Below, piece by piece: positions 11,518-23,800 of a stretch of 64,000 nucleotides of DNA (positions are counted from its first letter, which is position 1; every line of letters begins with the position of its first letter). The position numbers and the translations under genes were made by a program. A model generated the notes under the pieces. It was not told the DNA's origin, searched no databases, and saw nothing but the letters and a program-made list of their open reading frames with translations. This DNA is from Zonotrichia leucophrys gambelii (lineage: Eukaryota; Chordata; Aves; Passeriformes; Passerellidae): contig NC_088173.1 in the NCBI RefSeq assembly GCF_028769735.1, positions 63,210,421-63,274,420 of the forward strand. The letters run 5' to 3'.

Positions 11518-11945
11518 TGTTTTCTTTCTTCAGGTAATCACAAGTTCCTGTTTATTGAAGTCGGAGGGAGAAGACCCACCTTGCATTGATCAGCATCAAC
11601 TCCGATTTATTAATCAATCAGTGTTAATCAAGTTCATGCATATTGCAAAATCTGAGCTCACAATAGGTCAGAGATAACATACCAACCCCTCCTTATGTTT
11701 CCAATACCAAGACTTGGGTTCTCAAAATTATTCTTGCTTTCCCAAAACAGCCAAAGATAGAACATCCACTTGTTATGAGAAAGCTGCCTGAGAACTCTGA
11801 TGTGCAAGGTTCTCGAGGCCTTCATGTTTGTCACTTTGACCTGTAATTAAAAACAACCTGAGAACCTCTGCTGTTTACAGAAACAGGCTGTGAGAATTTG
11901 TCCCCACAGCTGCCTTCCAAGCCATCCCTGAAAAAATCTCCAACA
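11518..11945 (-). mobile_element. Solo LTR, minus strand
   Basis: On the minus strand the element starts TGTTGGAGATTTTTTCAGG at 11945. It runs through segments I recognise from memory as a songbird LTR (for example the complement of TGTGAGAATTTGTCCCCAC at 11890-11908 and of TGATCAGCATCAACTCC at 11588-11604). It ends in the complement of the TG at 11518-11519, giving about 428 bp with TG...CA ends. CTTCAATAAACAGG near the 3' end looks like the polyadenylation signal region. No target-site duplication is obvious and no internal genes are present, so a solo LTR is the best reading. Confidence 0.65.
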
Positions 11946-14900
11946 CCTGTTTGCTTGCTTTATCAGCTAAGTGATAAGTATTTCCTAACCAGTGTTTCTC
12001 CTTCCATGCCATTATCCCCTTCTGCTTTGTTATTTTTCTTGTCATCACTATACTTTTCTGTCATTAAGGCTTAGTTTATTACTATTTCTAGTATTAATTT
12101 CTATAAAAGGATTTGACAATTAATATTAATAACTCTGTGTGTATATATATAAACCTTCATTAAAAATTGTATTAGGGACAAAAAAAGGAATTATCTGAAG
12201 AATAGCAAATAGTAAAATTTCATGAAGCTGAATAAAGGTATGTGTTGGATCAATTTCTGAGTAAAGCTCTGGACTTGAATTCACATTCTATGAATTTCCA
12301 GAAATTTTGTTTGTCAATTCAAGTCACTGTCAGAAGAAAGTAAACATAGTATTTACCACAGAAATAAACCAAAGTATCTTAAATATCAACTGAACCTTCA
12401 TAACTTTGTATTCTGTCACACAGTGATAGAAGCTTAAGCATGTCATCTAAATGTAACCTACACTTGATTTTCAGTCTCTTGGTTTAAAAAAAATACTAAA
12501 ATTATGTCAAAATACACTGAAAATACTCTTGTTATCATAATCAATATTACAGTAATGAAAAATGTGATTTTCATTGGTCAAAGCCACTAAATTATTAGCA
12601 TATTTTTTCACCTTAATGCAATTTGGGCACTTTTTATAGCTGTTTACTCCAATAATTATATTATTTTGTTTTGGGGGTGTTTCCTTCATTGGTTTTCAGT
12701 ATATCAATCATAATTTAGAAAGTTTACAGTTTTTCACTGTAGTGTTAAATCACACCTCAGGTTTAATTAGCGCACATTGATCCAAATTTATAAAAAATAT
12801 TTTGATTATTCTACATAAAAAGAGACATCCAACCATAGCAGTCTGTCAATCACTCATTCTTCAACAGAGAAACTGTGATCTAACAACATTGGATGCTTCA
12901 ATAGCGTTACTAGTATGCATGAGTTTGGTAGAAATCTTAAATTTTCAACAAATATAATGAATAATTTTATGGAAATTTTAGTTAATAGGGTCAACAGGAT
13001 GTATGATGCCCATAATACAGAAATTAATTCCAAACCATACTTTTACTGTCCTTTCAAATTGATGAGGAGTTTTGAATCTACAAAGAGAATCCCCCAAATT
13101 TAAAGTCAGGATCTGAATAGATTTGTCTGTAATTTTAAAACTGTCTTGAGAAATAACAGATTTTTTCTATAATGGCAAAAAATAATACCTGCAAATGGAA
13201 TAACAAAATAGGCCTTTGATACAGAAATTGAAAGAAAAGAATGTGCAAAATTTCAGGTATTACCAACTAAAAGGTAGAAAGGTGCAAAGACATTGCATTC
13301 CAGCATCTGAATTAAAAACAGTACTAAATTTAGATGCATACAGGTTTGCTTATTTTTTCAAGACTTTTTGGCATGTAAGTTTTCATCCTATAGCCTTTTT
13401 AATGAGGCATTCCAGATTCATATGGAGAGGGATAGACAGAGCAGAAAGAGGAAGTAGAATTAACTGTCATTGCCCTCATTCATAAAAAAGAAATAAAAGG
13501 AAAAAAAAAAGAATTAAATATATGCTCTTTTCTAAACCCTTTTTTTTTTTTTATTTCTTCATTAAATATACATGTGAAAATCATTCTAGTTTTGAACACA
13601 GCCTGAAAAGAATTATTGCAGTCCTGAAAAAATTGTGGAGGAACAGTTTATTAGATTGGTGAGGAGTTTAGAAGTACACGAAGTACATATGTGCCCTGAA
13701 GAAATTTTATTATATTAAGTGTCTTTGATAGATAAAAAAGACCTGATTTGTATTTCAATGAGTAAGATTTGTCTTTTAATCGATGAATACAACTGCTATA
13801 CACATTCCCTGAGGCAGTATTTGCCACAGAGAAGCACTTTCCAGCCAAGGAAAAATTTTAGCAAGGGTGTATCATGTTGATGTTCTGAACACTTGTATTA
13901 GATTTTATCAGTAAGTTTGTCATATAACACAGTTATGGTACAGTTTGCATATTATTAGATTAAAGCAGCACATGCTTTAATTCATAGGAATAACAAAAGA
14001 CTCTACAATTATGGACAAATCTGTTCTTAATATTTGAAAGGCATATCAGTCCACAAACGTTTGTACCTCTCCTGAGCCTTCTTCACAGAGGCAATGTTCT
14101 CCAAGCAACAATTCCTGTCAGTCAGAGTATTCTGAACAGATTTTTTTATGGCTATTTTCCAAAAGGTTTAGCTGCTGTGTTTGAACACTGTCATGTTAAA
14201 TTTTGCAAAGTAAAATATAAATTTACAAGCTTTACTCAAGACCAGTCCTTTATCCTATACATGAATTCATGCCACTTTCACCAAATGAAAAGTTGATTTT
14301 CCCTTCTGGTAAAAACTTACTGTCTACTTTGCAAAGCTATTAGCTTTGCTGTTCATATGCTAGCAACTATTAGTATTGGCTAAATCATTGGAACACAATA
14401 AAAAATAGTCAGTTGGCTTTTAAGTAAAATTTGATACTATAGCAGATAATAGTCCCCTGCTTTCTTCCACCACAGAAGCAAATTAGCTGAGTATCTTTTG
14501 TTACTTGAGTCTCCACCTAAGTAAATTGTCCTTGACTGAATATCACAGTTAATAAAAGATGGTCATCTCATGACCTCCATTACAGCAAAGCAGTTCATCA
14601 AAGTCTTGTTTTATGTTGATATGCTTTTCTTTTCAACCTTTACATACCTTCTATTAAGAACCTACTCAGAAATCTAAGCTTAGTGTTTTAACAATGTAAT
14701 TTCCATGAACTTCTTTCTTAAAAGGTAGAGCTAATTACACTCATATTTAACTTTGGAATCACTGAGGTAATTTATGATGGTTTTAATTGTTTTTCACTTT
14801 ATCATCTTAATGGTACTACCAAAACTTAATGATATGAACAGCAGAACTCAAAATTCCCTTCAAGTCTAAGAAAAAAGTTTATTTAGTGTATCTAAAGGGG

Positions 14901-17576
14901 TTTTCAGGACTTGAACTATATCATTCTCTTTACTTCGGTGTAGCCTACCTAGTGTGTCATGCACAAAAAGCAAATGCAGTTGATTTTTTCATAACCTGTT
15001 TAAAAAGCTGATTGTGCTACATTGATATCATAATCCTCTAGGGAAGTGAATCCTGCTAGAGAGTCTGTATTTTGTTGCGATTGTCTTTACAGTTTTCTTT
15101 CTTTTATGCCTTTAGAACTAATAATATTTTAAATGCAGTAGAAAAACTTCAGAAATATTGTGATTTCATAGAAGGAATAATTTTAGCAAGAACTTCCACT
15201 GGCTACATCCTTGAAAATTTTTCAGCCTATTTGTAGTCCCAAACTCATGGTGGGGAAAAAATGAATAACACAAATATTCAAATGAAGGCAGAACTGAAGG
15301 ACAGAAGAGTGCACTTAAGAAAGAGGATGGAGAAGTAAGGTGTAAGGAATTAGGACAGCATGATAGCCAAGGAGGCAATTAGGATTCTGCAGTACAGAGA
15401 TAGGCAGAAGGTGATAGAAAGGGCAAAAGCTAATGTAATATGCCAGGTGAAGAATGTTATATACACAAGAAAGATGGAGCAAAAGGATGAAATTGCACAA
15501 ACATCTGCTGACTCACATGAAGGTGTCAGCACTCAAAAGTCAAAAAGATTTGAACTAGATAAATAACTTTTTAGATCTGTATTTTACTTTTTTTGGTTTA
15601 TTTTATGGACTGAGACAGATCAGATTAGGTGAACTAGAAGAAAGTATACTTCTTCCTTTCTGAGATGTACACTTTTTACTTACTGATGCTCAGACTTCAC
15701 TTCTTTTCTTCTTCTTTTTAAAGGGGCTATATTTTATGTGCTACTTAATTCATAAACCTGCATTTTTATGATCAATGATGAGACATAACTAATACATTCT
15801 AACAATCTTCTTTTTCTGCTAGTAGTGTTAACCAGTGCACTAGGAGAGTTTAGTTTTATTCCGTACTCTATGCAATTCTCCCAAGTCATTTTGATAGATG
15901 TAGCTGCAAGGTGTAAGTGGGTCTGAAATTATTTAGACCCAATTACCTGTGCATTGGGAGCCACTTATTTTAAATTAGGCGATTCTGTTTCATCACATCC
16001 CCAAGATAGTGCAAGGATATTACACTAGGAAGATCAAAGACTGTTATGAGGCTAAGTATGAAGCAGCCCAAATAATCAGCAAAGCATGAAGTTTCCATGT
16101 TCTGTCCTTCATACTTGACTGAAATAAAATTGAGCCTCTCATTTGGTAGTAGAAATGCATTCTCAATTACCAAAGAAAGAGCAACATGAAGGGGATTAAA
16201 ATCTTTTGAAAACGTTAAACAAAATCAAATACCCAAGTATGTAAAGCCAAATTAATAGATTTTTTTTGAGGTTAAATATATTAACTATATAAATACCAGT
16301 ATCAGAAGTACAAGGAATGCTTGGAGTGCATGACTTTAACAGACACTCTACAAGCAACTTCTGACTGACAGTCTGCTCCAGAAATTTGACATAAATTGTA
16401 ATGTACCTGTGAATTCTACATAGAAACTGATATGGCAAAAGAGACAAATATGGAGTGTTTTGTCCAAGATCATGAAGCAGGTGATTGCTGCCAAAGCAAA
16501 GGCTTATTGCTCTGGAAGAATAGAAGCACAATAAAATATATTATCATGTGTTTGACTTAAATACTCAGTTAATATAATCATTGTAACATTACAATAACAC
16601 AGTAACCAGTAACTATTGTTTAACGCTAATAACCTTTTGTAACAGCTGAGCATAAATATGCTTAAAATGTCCATAGTCCCAAAGGAGAAAAAGGAAACCT
16701 GTGATTGTATAAAAAGGGTACAGGAAAATGCAGTAATATGTGTAAGACTGAGCATGTGAGTAGCTGACTGATTCAGCTGAAATGATCCAGAAGAATGAGC
16801 AAGACATGTCTGGAGAAAATAGAAAAGTCCTGATTACAAAAAAAAAAAAAAATTAAGAACAAATGCCAAGAAAAAATAAGATCACTACTTTTTCTTTTGT
16901 TTGTAAAAATGACCAGGATATACAGGAGATGACGACATCATAATTTGCGGAAAATGAAATTACTATACAGATAGAGTTTGGAAAAACCCACATCAGTCAT
17001 CTTAGATGGAGTAGATGGCTATTAATCACATGACAAAATAATAAGGAATGCATGTTTTTTTATATTTTCTTTGTCTCCAAGCGACTAATGCTGAAATTGT
17101 TTCAGGCTCACTGTGATTTTGTATTTTAATTGCCATATAACCTAGCAACTTAAAAAGACAGCAAACAAACTAAATGGTCTGACTTTGCCATTATAGTACT
17201 TCTATTTTAGTTTCAGAGTATCCGAACTGAAGGTCAAAAAACAAAAAAAGATGGCAGATGCCTAGAATCAATTTTAAGTAGTTGTGCTGTAGAAAAAAAT
17301 AAAAACTGACTACATGTCCTGTTTCCCCATCAAAAGCCGGAACTCATTTTTAGAAGTCACTTTTAACTATGTCATGTTTTGAATTATTTTCTTGCTTCTT
17401 TAACTTCTGTTTTTTTTGTCTACAAAATTATAAAATTACCACTGGTGGATCAGCATGAGGGGAAAACTGAAACTTGAAATGAAATTAAAAATATTTTATT
17501 TTTGAGATGTTTACTCATGAAATGAATCTTTACTGTCCAATAATTTAGAACCTTTGTGTTCTAAATTACTTCATTC
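11946..17576. other. Unique AT-rich non-coding DNA
   Basis: More than 5 kb with no recognisable gene or transposon. Poly-T (13540-13551) and poly-A (16838-16851) runs occur. Open frames of up to 111 codons (minus strand, 16196-16531) have no motif, and several frames overlap on both strands, as chance ORFs do. I see no RNA gene. Confidence 0.6.
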
Positions 17577-18486
17577 TGGGATTCTCAGGATTTGAGTTAG
17601 AAAGGACCTTAAAGTTCATCTGGTTCTGATCCCCCTGCCATGGATAAAGTCACTGACCATGTTGCTAAAAGCTCTATCCAGCCTGGCCTTGAGCACTTCC
17701 AGGGATGGTGCCTCCACAACTTCTCTGGGTGACCTATTCTGATGTCTCACCAGTAAAGACTTTATTCCTAATATCTAATCTAAACCTAAACTCTGTTGGT
17801 TTAAAGCCCTTCCCCCTTCTCCTATCACTATATGTCCTTGTGAAAAGTCCCTTTCCAGCCTTCTTGTCAGTCTTTAGGTACTGGAAGACTGACATGAGAT
17901 CTCCCTCAAGCTTCTCTTCTGCAGGCTGAACACTCCCAACCAGCTCAGTTTGTTTCACGTAAGAGTTGCTCCAGCCCTCTGATCATATTTGTAGCCCTCC
18001 TCTGGACTCACCCTGACATGTTGATGTCCCACCTGTGCTGAGGACCCCAGAGCTGAACACAGCACTTCAGTTGGTGTCTGACAAGAGTTGAGCAGAGGGG
18101 CAGGATCACCTCCCTCCATTCAGTCTTCTGTTAGCGCAGCCCAGGACATGGCTGCTTTTCTGGGTTGCAAGGGCGCGTTGTCAGATCATGTAGAGAGACC
18201 AACATCCCAATACCCTGAGGTCCTTCTTTCAGGGCCACTCTCAACTCATTCTCCCCTGAGACTCTATTTGTAACTCCCTGACCCCCGTGCAGAACTCTGC
18301 ATTTGGACTCTCTGAAGTTCATGGGGTTTCTACGTGGCCACCTTTCAGGTCCCATCGAGGTCCCTGTGGATGGCATCCCTTCCCTCCACACAGTTTGGTG
18401 TTGGCAAACTTGCCAAGGACACAGTCAATGCCACTGTCCAAGTCACCAGGAAAGATACTAAAAAAGCACTGATCCCAATACCAACC
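17577..18486 (-). mobile_element. CR1 LINE fragment, minus strand
   Basis: The 3' end lies at the left, where GAAAGGACCTTAAAGTTCATC (17610-17630) is the standard CR1 3' region. The element continues for about 900 bp through the ORF2 C-terminus into the end of the reverse-transcriptase core. Its layout parallels the copy at 8440-9755, but it is a different, separately decayed insertion. It is 5'-truncated, as is typical of CR1, and no intact frame remains. Confidence 0.92.
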
Positions 18487-18516
18487 TCTTAAGAATGGTA
18501 TATGTAATTTTATCAT
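17734..18516 (-). pseudogene. CR1 ORF2 remnant: RT end and C-terminal domain
   Basis: Three minus-strand frames preserve pieces of ORF2 in the right order. GKFANTKLCGG (FANT at about 18397-18408) occupies the site where active CR1 has the FADD catalytic box; residues are lost there. Next comes NFRESKCRVLHGG (within 18131-18391), the segment after the RT palm. The frame at 17734-17958 carries EGDLMSVFQYLK and FRFRLDIRNKVF, which match the conserved C-terminal region of bird CR1 ORF2. The frame changes between blocks show frameshifts. The product would have been a reverse transcriptase; this copy is dead. Confidence 0.88.
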
Positions 18517-20164
18517 ATTTTATTCTCTTCACTCCACATTTGTTGTCAAATTCAGCCTAAAAAGTTTTGAAAACTCGAACGCATCCATATTAACTCATGC
18601 AATGAATGAAGGTAACTTTTCCCTATTTCTGAAACTGTGACTTTACATTGATGTATTGGAAGAGAGAATAAAAGACAAAGAATTAAAATAAACCAACAAA
18701 TCTGTAGGAAATCTCTTTGAAAGTCATGTGTATCTTGTAACACCAATTCCTCAGAGACAACTTCAGAAAAGATATCATTGATGTCAACTAGCTAACATTT
18801 TTAATCACAGCCACTCACATTTCAGAATTTTCTACTCGCCGTCTGGGTTTTCCAAAATCTCCAGACAAAATTTCACAGGAATTAACATAGAGATGCCTTA
18901 AATTTTGGTTAATCCATGAATTCTAGGAAAAAATTAAACATGATATGTCGGTCCAAAAGATATGAATTTTATGTGTGTTAGAAAGATAAAGAAGCTCATG
19001 GTACAATCATAATTTCTAACATTTTAAATAATTATTTAGACAAAGCTACAGTGTAGTGGATCAGGAACTTTGCAGCATATGACAAGTTACATAATTATGT
19101 TACATAAGTTACTTGATTATGATTTAGGAGACTAGAACTGCAATCTCAATACTTCAGAGAAGAATAATTTCAGATGGTATAGATGCAATTTAATGCTTAA
19201 AGTTTATACCCTTGGGTAGAAATATTCCTCAAAATGTCTAAAATGTTAATAAAAATGAGTAACATTATCTAACATGAAGAAGGGGTTCATGCTGTTAAAA
19301 AATCCAACTGCAATTCTTAATGGAGTCTTCAGTGATGAAATCAATTTTACATTACAATATAGATCTCAGAAATTGCTATTTAGGCTTGGTTCCCTTAACA
19401 TGTGTTATATAAGCATAAAAATAATTATACTACTGATAAAAGATTATGGAGATGACCTAGATACTGAGGAATTAATTTTTTGTCCTGTGTCAAAGGATTA
19501 ACTTTAAAGCATTTCAACACAAAATCAGCCAGCTACAACTGTGTTTTAGCAGGAGATAGTCTTCAACAGCAACTGTACATGGAAACAGACAACCACCTTT
19601 GTCACACAGGTAGAGGTTTCTGCCATAATGATACATTATTTTACTCACTAAGCAGAAACACAGTATCTAAAAACCATATCAAAATTATTAACAATTGTTA
19701 ATATTTAATATTTTGCGAATAGAGTTTAATAGAAGACTTGCAAGTTTTGGAAATTATGGTTTAGCCAAACTGTTTCCTTTCCATGACACTGTCAAAGGTC
19801 CAGGAGCATAAATTCTTTCTTTCAGGATTTTTGTACTGTGATATCTAGTGGGTTTGTGCCATATATGCACATACATCTTTTGTATACCTACATATATTTA
19901 TATATATGTATATATACACAGCTATTCTGAAACCACTAAAATACTTGTTTTTCTTCATTTCATACACCTAAAAAGAAGACATTGCATTTCAGAGAGAAGC
20001 ATTTGAAATACAGAACCACCATTCTCTGTGAGTTATGTCAAACAAATTTCTTTCTGCTTAAGGAGCCTCTAGGGCAAACAGAATGTCAGAAAGCCTCAAG
20101 AATGGAACAGAATGTAGAATAAGAAACCTAAGTAAAATGTGTGGATTCATAACCACATTACATG
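18487..20164. other. Unique AT-rich non-coding DNA
   Basis: No gene or recognised repeat is visible apart from a short AT-alternating patch at about 19890-19917 (TATATTTATATATATGTATA). Open frames of 60-75 codons have no motif. Confidence 0.55.
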
Positions 20165-20500
20165 CAATTCTGGTCACCAAAAGAAGGACATGGTTCAACA
20201 AAAGCAGCTAGAAATTATAAGGAATGGGTACTGGAAAAGAATGTTGATAAAAATCTGGGAGCATTCACCTGAATAATAAAAGGAAAGGGCTGAATGAGGA
20301 CACATACATAATTATGGAATCTGACACAATTTTATTTCTTTGAAAATTAAAAGGGTGGTTCTTACATTTCAGTTTTCATTCAGTAGCAGACTTAAAGAAG
20401 CAACATTTTTGTTTTCTTATTCAACTCCAGAATTAATTGCCATTGGATGTCATAGACCTAAACTATCAACAAGATATTAGGAGTTCCAGTCACCTTTGAG
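20165..20500 (+). mobile_element. Possible ancient CR1/L3-type LINE remnant
   Basis: GCAATTCTGGTCACCAAAAG at 20165-20184 resembles the segment of old CR1/L3-like elements that encodes the post-RT region. CCAGAATTAATTGCCATTGGATG at about 20428-20450 resembles the later 'local GA-CTCATTGCCA' part of the same elements, at a plausible spacing. The intervening sequence is too diverged to align by eye. If correct, this copy is far older than the other CR1 pieces. Confidence is limited. Confidence 0.4.
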
Positions 20501-20880
20501 AGAACCTGCAAACAGTGCCTGTAGCACCTCTGTGATTACATGACTAAGAAAGAATAAGAACCTTATGGCAAAGAAAGAAATGGAAACTACAGGATTTAAT
20601 GGAATTTTACTTTGCTAAACACTGATACAAAACCAGTTTGGGCTTGTTTTGATCTTCTTGATCTTCTAGGGAGATCCTAACTTTGATATATGTAAAAGTT
20701 AAATCCTATTTATACTGTGTCACTTACTGCAGTGGGAGCAAGATTTCTGCCTACAGGTCTTTATTATGGAAGGACTAAGCATGTTCTAAGGGGTTTGCTT
20801 CCTGCCAATTTATTTCACACATTTCTTTGCCTGTGCAATTACTTTCAGCATTTGCATCTGCTGGAAAACCTGTTCCAGTG

Positions 20881-20967
20881 TGCCTGGCCATGGCAGATGG
20901 GGTAGAACCACATGATCTTTAAAGTCACTTTAAAACCCAAATCATCCTGTGCTATGATTCTATGAAC
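20881..20967 (+). mobile_element. CR1 LINE 3' end, plus strand
   Basis: The block shows the CR1 3' tail: GGTAGAACCACATGATCTTTAAAG (about 20901-20924), then CCCAAATCATCCTGTG, and the terminal CTATGATTCTATGA repeat at 20952-20965. The octamer-type ATTCTATG end is the diagnostic 3' terminus of CR1. Only about 87 bp remain, so this is a severely truncated copy. Confidence 0.85.
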
Positions 20968-22884
20968 ATTTGTTCAAGAAAATGAAAAAAATAATAAAAT
21001 TCCACTTTCTGTTGGTTGCAGATTCTTCAACTTCATTTAACTGGCAATAGCTTGAGGTCTACAGGTAGGAATGCACTGCATCCAAAATCACAGTCTATAA
21101 ACTGTTATGGAAAAAAATGGCATTCTTCTCCAAGCACTGCTGTGAAATTTTGTTCAGTTGCTCTAAAATTCACTGTCCATATGGATAGGAAATTAAAGTA
21201 AAATTACCTTTGTGTCTCGCTATTCCAACACACTCAAATATGTGCAAGCAGCAAAAACTTTCACACGAATACCCTACAGTACATGAAATTTCTAAAGATA
21301 TTTTTATCATTTGTATTGATATAAATTGATGATGCACTTAAAATCAGGAGTAAAAAAATGTTGCAATTATGGAAGTAGGATGAAAAATGTATAAAAATTT
21401 TGTTGTGAAAAATTTTCATTATAAAATATTTCAGTATTACAAAAAAATTATTTCTCATTTGTTGAAGTGCTCAAAATTTATTACATAATTTTCAATATTA
21501 CCCTCATGCACCCTTGAAAGAGTAAGACAGAATCTTGTTGGTTGCAGTTTAAACCCTAGATTCTTTTTTCATTTCCCATTTCAGAGCTAAAGTATATTTT
21601 TATATATAGATATTTATGACTAGATGTATAGCTCACATTTATCAACTGGAAAATATGTCCTTACAAGTATTTTTCACCAGGAAAAATAAGTCAGCAGAGG
21701 ATGGAAAAGCAGAATTGAAATATTTGAAAGTATATGGTAAAAGGTAAATGCAGTTTAATACCTTACTGAACAGGTTAAAAATATTTTATGGCTAAAAAAA
21801 AATCAATTTGGAGCAAAAATATATTTATTATTTTAGTTTTTTTACAAAATACTACTATTTTGCAATACAAAAAAAGTAAAAATTTTTGTCTGTTAAAAAT
21901 TTGTTGTTAAAATTTGGAATCTTAACAGTTATGCAAATGTTGCTAACATACTGTTCTCCTTAGGCTTTGTATTTCAGTTTTCTCAAAAATTTACATGTCA
22001 GAAAAAAAAAAGAAAAGATCATGCTGAAAATAATAAATAAATAAAACCAGCAACAATTTGTTTTAACAATGGAGATTCCAAATTAATACAGTACACATTT
22101 TGTATTAAAACCCCAGATTCTATCACCTATTACAGGAAGTAAATAGTTCCATATCTTAATGAAAAGGGAATAGATACTGAAGAGCTAACCTTATTTTACA
22201 CTTGTGTAAGCCCTGCTTTACATCTTCAACTCTTTTGCTAGTGGTGCTGGCTTTTATGGAACACTGGAGAGAGAGAGAGGCATATTTGTCAGAAAAATCA
22301 ATGCCAGTTTTCTTATACAACAAATTGCAGTTGAGGAATGCCACTAAATATGTTTTACTGCTTGCTCCTGATGTGGAATGTCTGGAAAAAAAGGACATTT
22401 CTACATCTTATTCTTTACTTTAATGTACTGACTCATAGGAAGAAGCATACATGACTGAGCAAAAGTTGCAGAGGTGCATTCTTGGTGCATTGACTGCAGT
22501 GAAGTTACTTCTTACAATATAATTAATAGCAACAGGACAAAGAGAAACAGCCAGTTCTCTCTTGAGGTCCTAAAAAAATAACAGTCTTGTTTCCAGAAAG
22601 AATACAGTGATCATTCAAAAGTGTAGATATTGTAAAATAATAAGCCATTATATGTTCTGGGTATATTTGAATCCTGCTAAATTCTACAATTTTTTTCTTT
22701 ACTGACGCCCCTCTCTTCTTCCTGTTTCTTGCTGCTCTCTCCTCTGCTTACACAAGGGCACACTTACAGGCCCAGATCAGACCAAGTTTCCTCTTCTGTT
22801 ACCAGAACCTCTCTGGATTTCCCAGCACCCGTAAGCGAGGACATGAAGATATTACAAAAGGTCAACAGGCACCAGAAGAAGTTC
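20968..22884. other. Unique AT-rich non-coding DNA
   Basis: No gene or transposon is recognised. The patch at 22690-22850 is GC-richer and immediately precedes a CR1 fragment, but it shows no CR1 similarity that I can defend. A small GA repeat (GAGAGAGAGAGAGG) occurs at 22267-22280. Confidence 0.5.
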
Positions 22885-22885
22885 T

Positions 22886-23095
22886 GTGATGAAACTTTTT
22901 CTTCCTGATGGTGACCAAACCCTAGGACAGGCTACTCAAAAAAATTCGGTGAGGTTTCAGAATCTCAATTTCTGAAGGTGCTTAGAGCTCACCTAGACAA
23001 GACCCTGAGCACTTGCTTCAGATAAACCCAGTATGAGGAGGAGGTTAGATTAGATTATTCCAGATCCTTTACAACAAATTAGCCTAACATACTAT
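22886..23095 (+). mobile_element. CR1 LINE fragment, plus strand
   Basis: The order of phrases follows the CR1 3' region. A GATGGTGACCAAACCCTAGG segment (22906-22925) corresponds to the late ORF2 region. TAGAGCTCACCTAGACAAGACC follows, and GAGGAGGTTAGATTAGATTATTCCAG (about 23037-23062) corresponds to the 'ggttggactagatgatct' tail of CR1. The terminal repeat is lost or diverged. The copy is old and 5'-truncated. Confidence 0.7.
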
Positions 23096-23599
23096 CAATT
23101 AAAACAGCATAATATTCATCTTAATTTTGGGCTACCTGTTTACCTTATTTCAAGTTTTTCTGTAGATCTTTTCTTTGTAAAAAGCATTCTGTAAAATCTG
23201 AGTTTATCAAAACCGCAAATAAAACTTTGTGCTTCTCAAATTAACAGATTTTACTAATTTGAAATTATTTTTTTTTCCTCAATGTACACACAACAATCAT
23301 ATACATGATAATTTCTCAGTCTGGTACATCTCTATATGATACCGTTCCAAAAAAAAATTATATCCTCGCTGAGCTTATCTGGTAGGACAATATTTCTTCT
23401 TTACTTTCAAAAGTCTTTTGAAAACCTGACTCAATTCTTCTGAGACTCTCAGCAGGCTTGGCAAGCATAGGAAATAATTCAGGAAGAAAGTAGTAGATGC
23501 AAATTGTTTAAGGCAATTAGAAAAAAGGGAAGGAAAGAAGGGGTACAATTAGGCCCCCAGAATAATATTGTTGTCGTGGTCTTTTTTACCCCCATCTTT

Positions 23600-23800
23600 C
23601 CAATATTTTAATAAAATTGGATATTTGAAACGTAGAATGCTTTTTTTTTGTTTGTTTGTTTGTTTTTCAAAAGGTTTAGCTTCAGATGAGCCTTGGCTGT
23701 ATTAGCCCCATCCCTACAGGACAGGACAGCGTCTTTAGGCCTCTCCTGAGTCACCTGCCCCTGCTTTGCAATCTTGTATCTTACTCCATACATCTGAGTT
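23600..23800 (-). mobile_element. CR1 ORF2 linker-region fragment
   Basis: The minus-strand frame at 23608-23793 contains KDAVLSCRDG followed by TAKAHLKLNLLKN and NKKKAFYVSN. This spacing and pattern match the segment of bird CR1 ORF2 between the endonuclease and the reverse transcriptase, which usually reads roughly AKAQLELNLA...NKKGFYRY. Inside it, the A-rich codons have expanded into an (AAAC)n run (the TTTG repeat at 23641-23668 on the plus strand). It is an internal fragment with neither CR1 end, so it was cut by deletion or inserted as a piece. Confidence 0.65.
23641..23668. repeat. (TTTG)n microsatellite
   Basis: A T-run leads into four TTTG/GTTT units (TTTGTTTGTTTGTTTGTTTTT). It sits inside the CR1 ORF2 remnant and probably grew from its lysine/asparagine-rich coding stretch. 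Confidence 0.9.

Noticed and set aside
18088..18472. Plus-strand frames of 61 codons
   Set aside because: They are antisense to the second CR1 ORF2 remnant.
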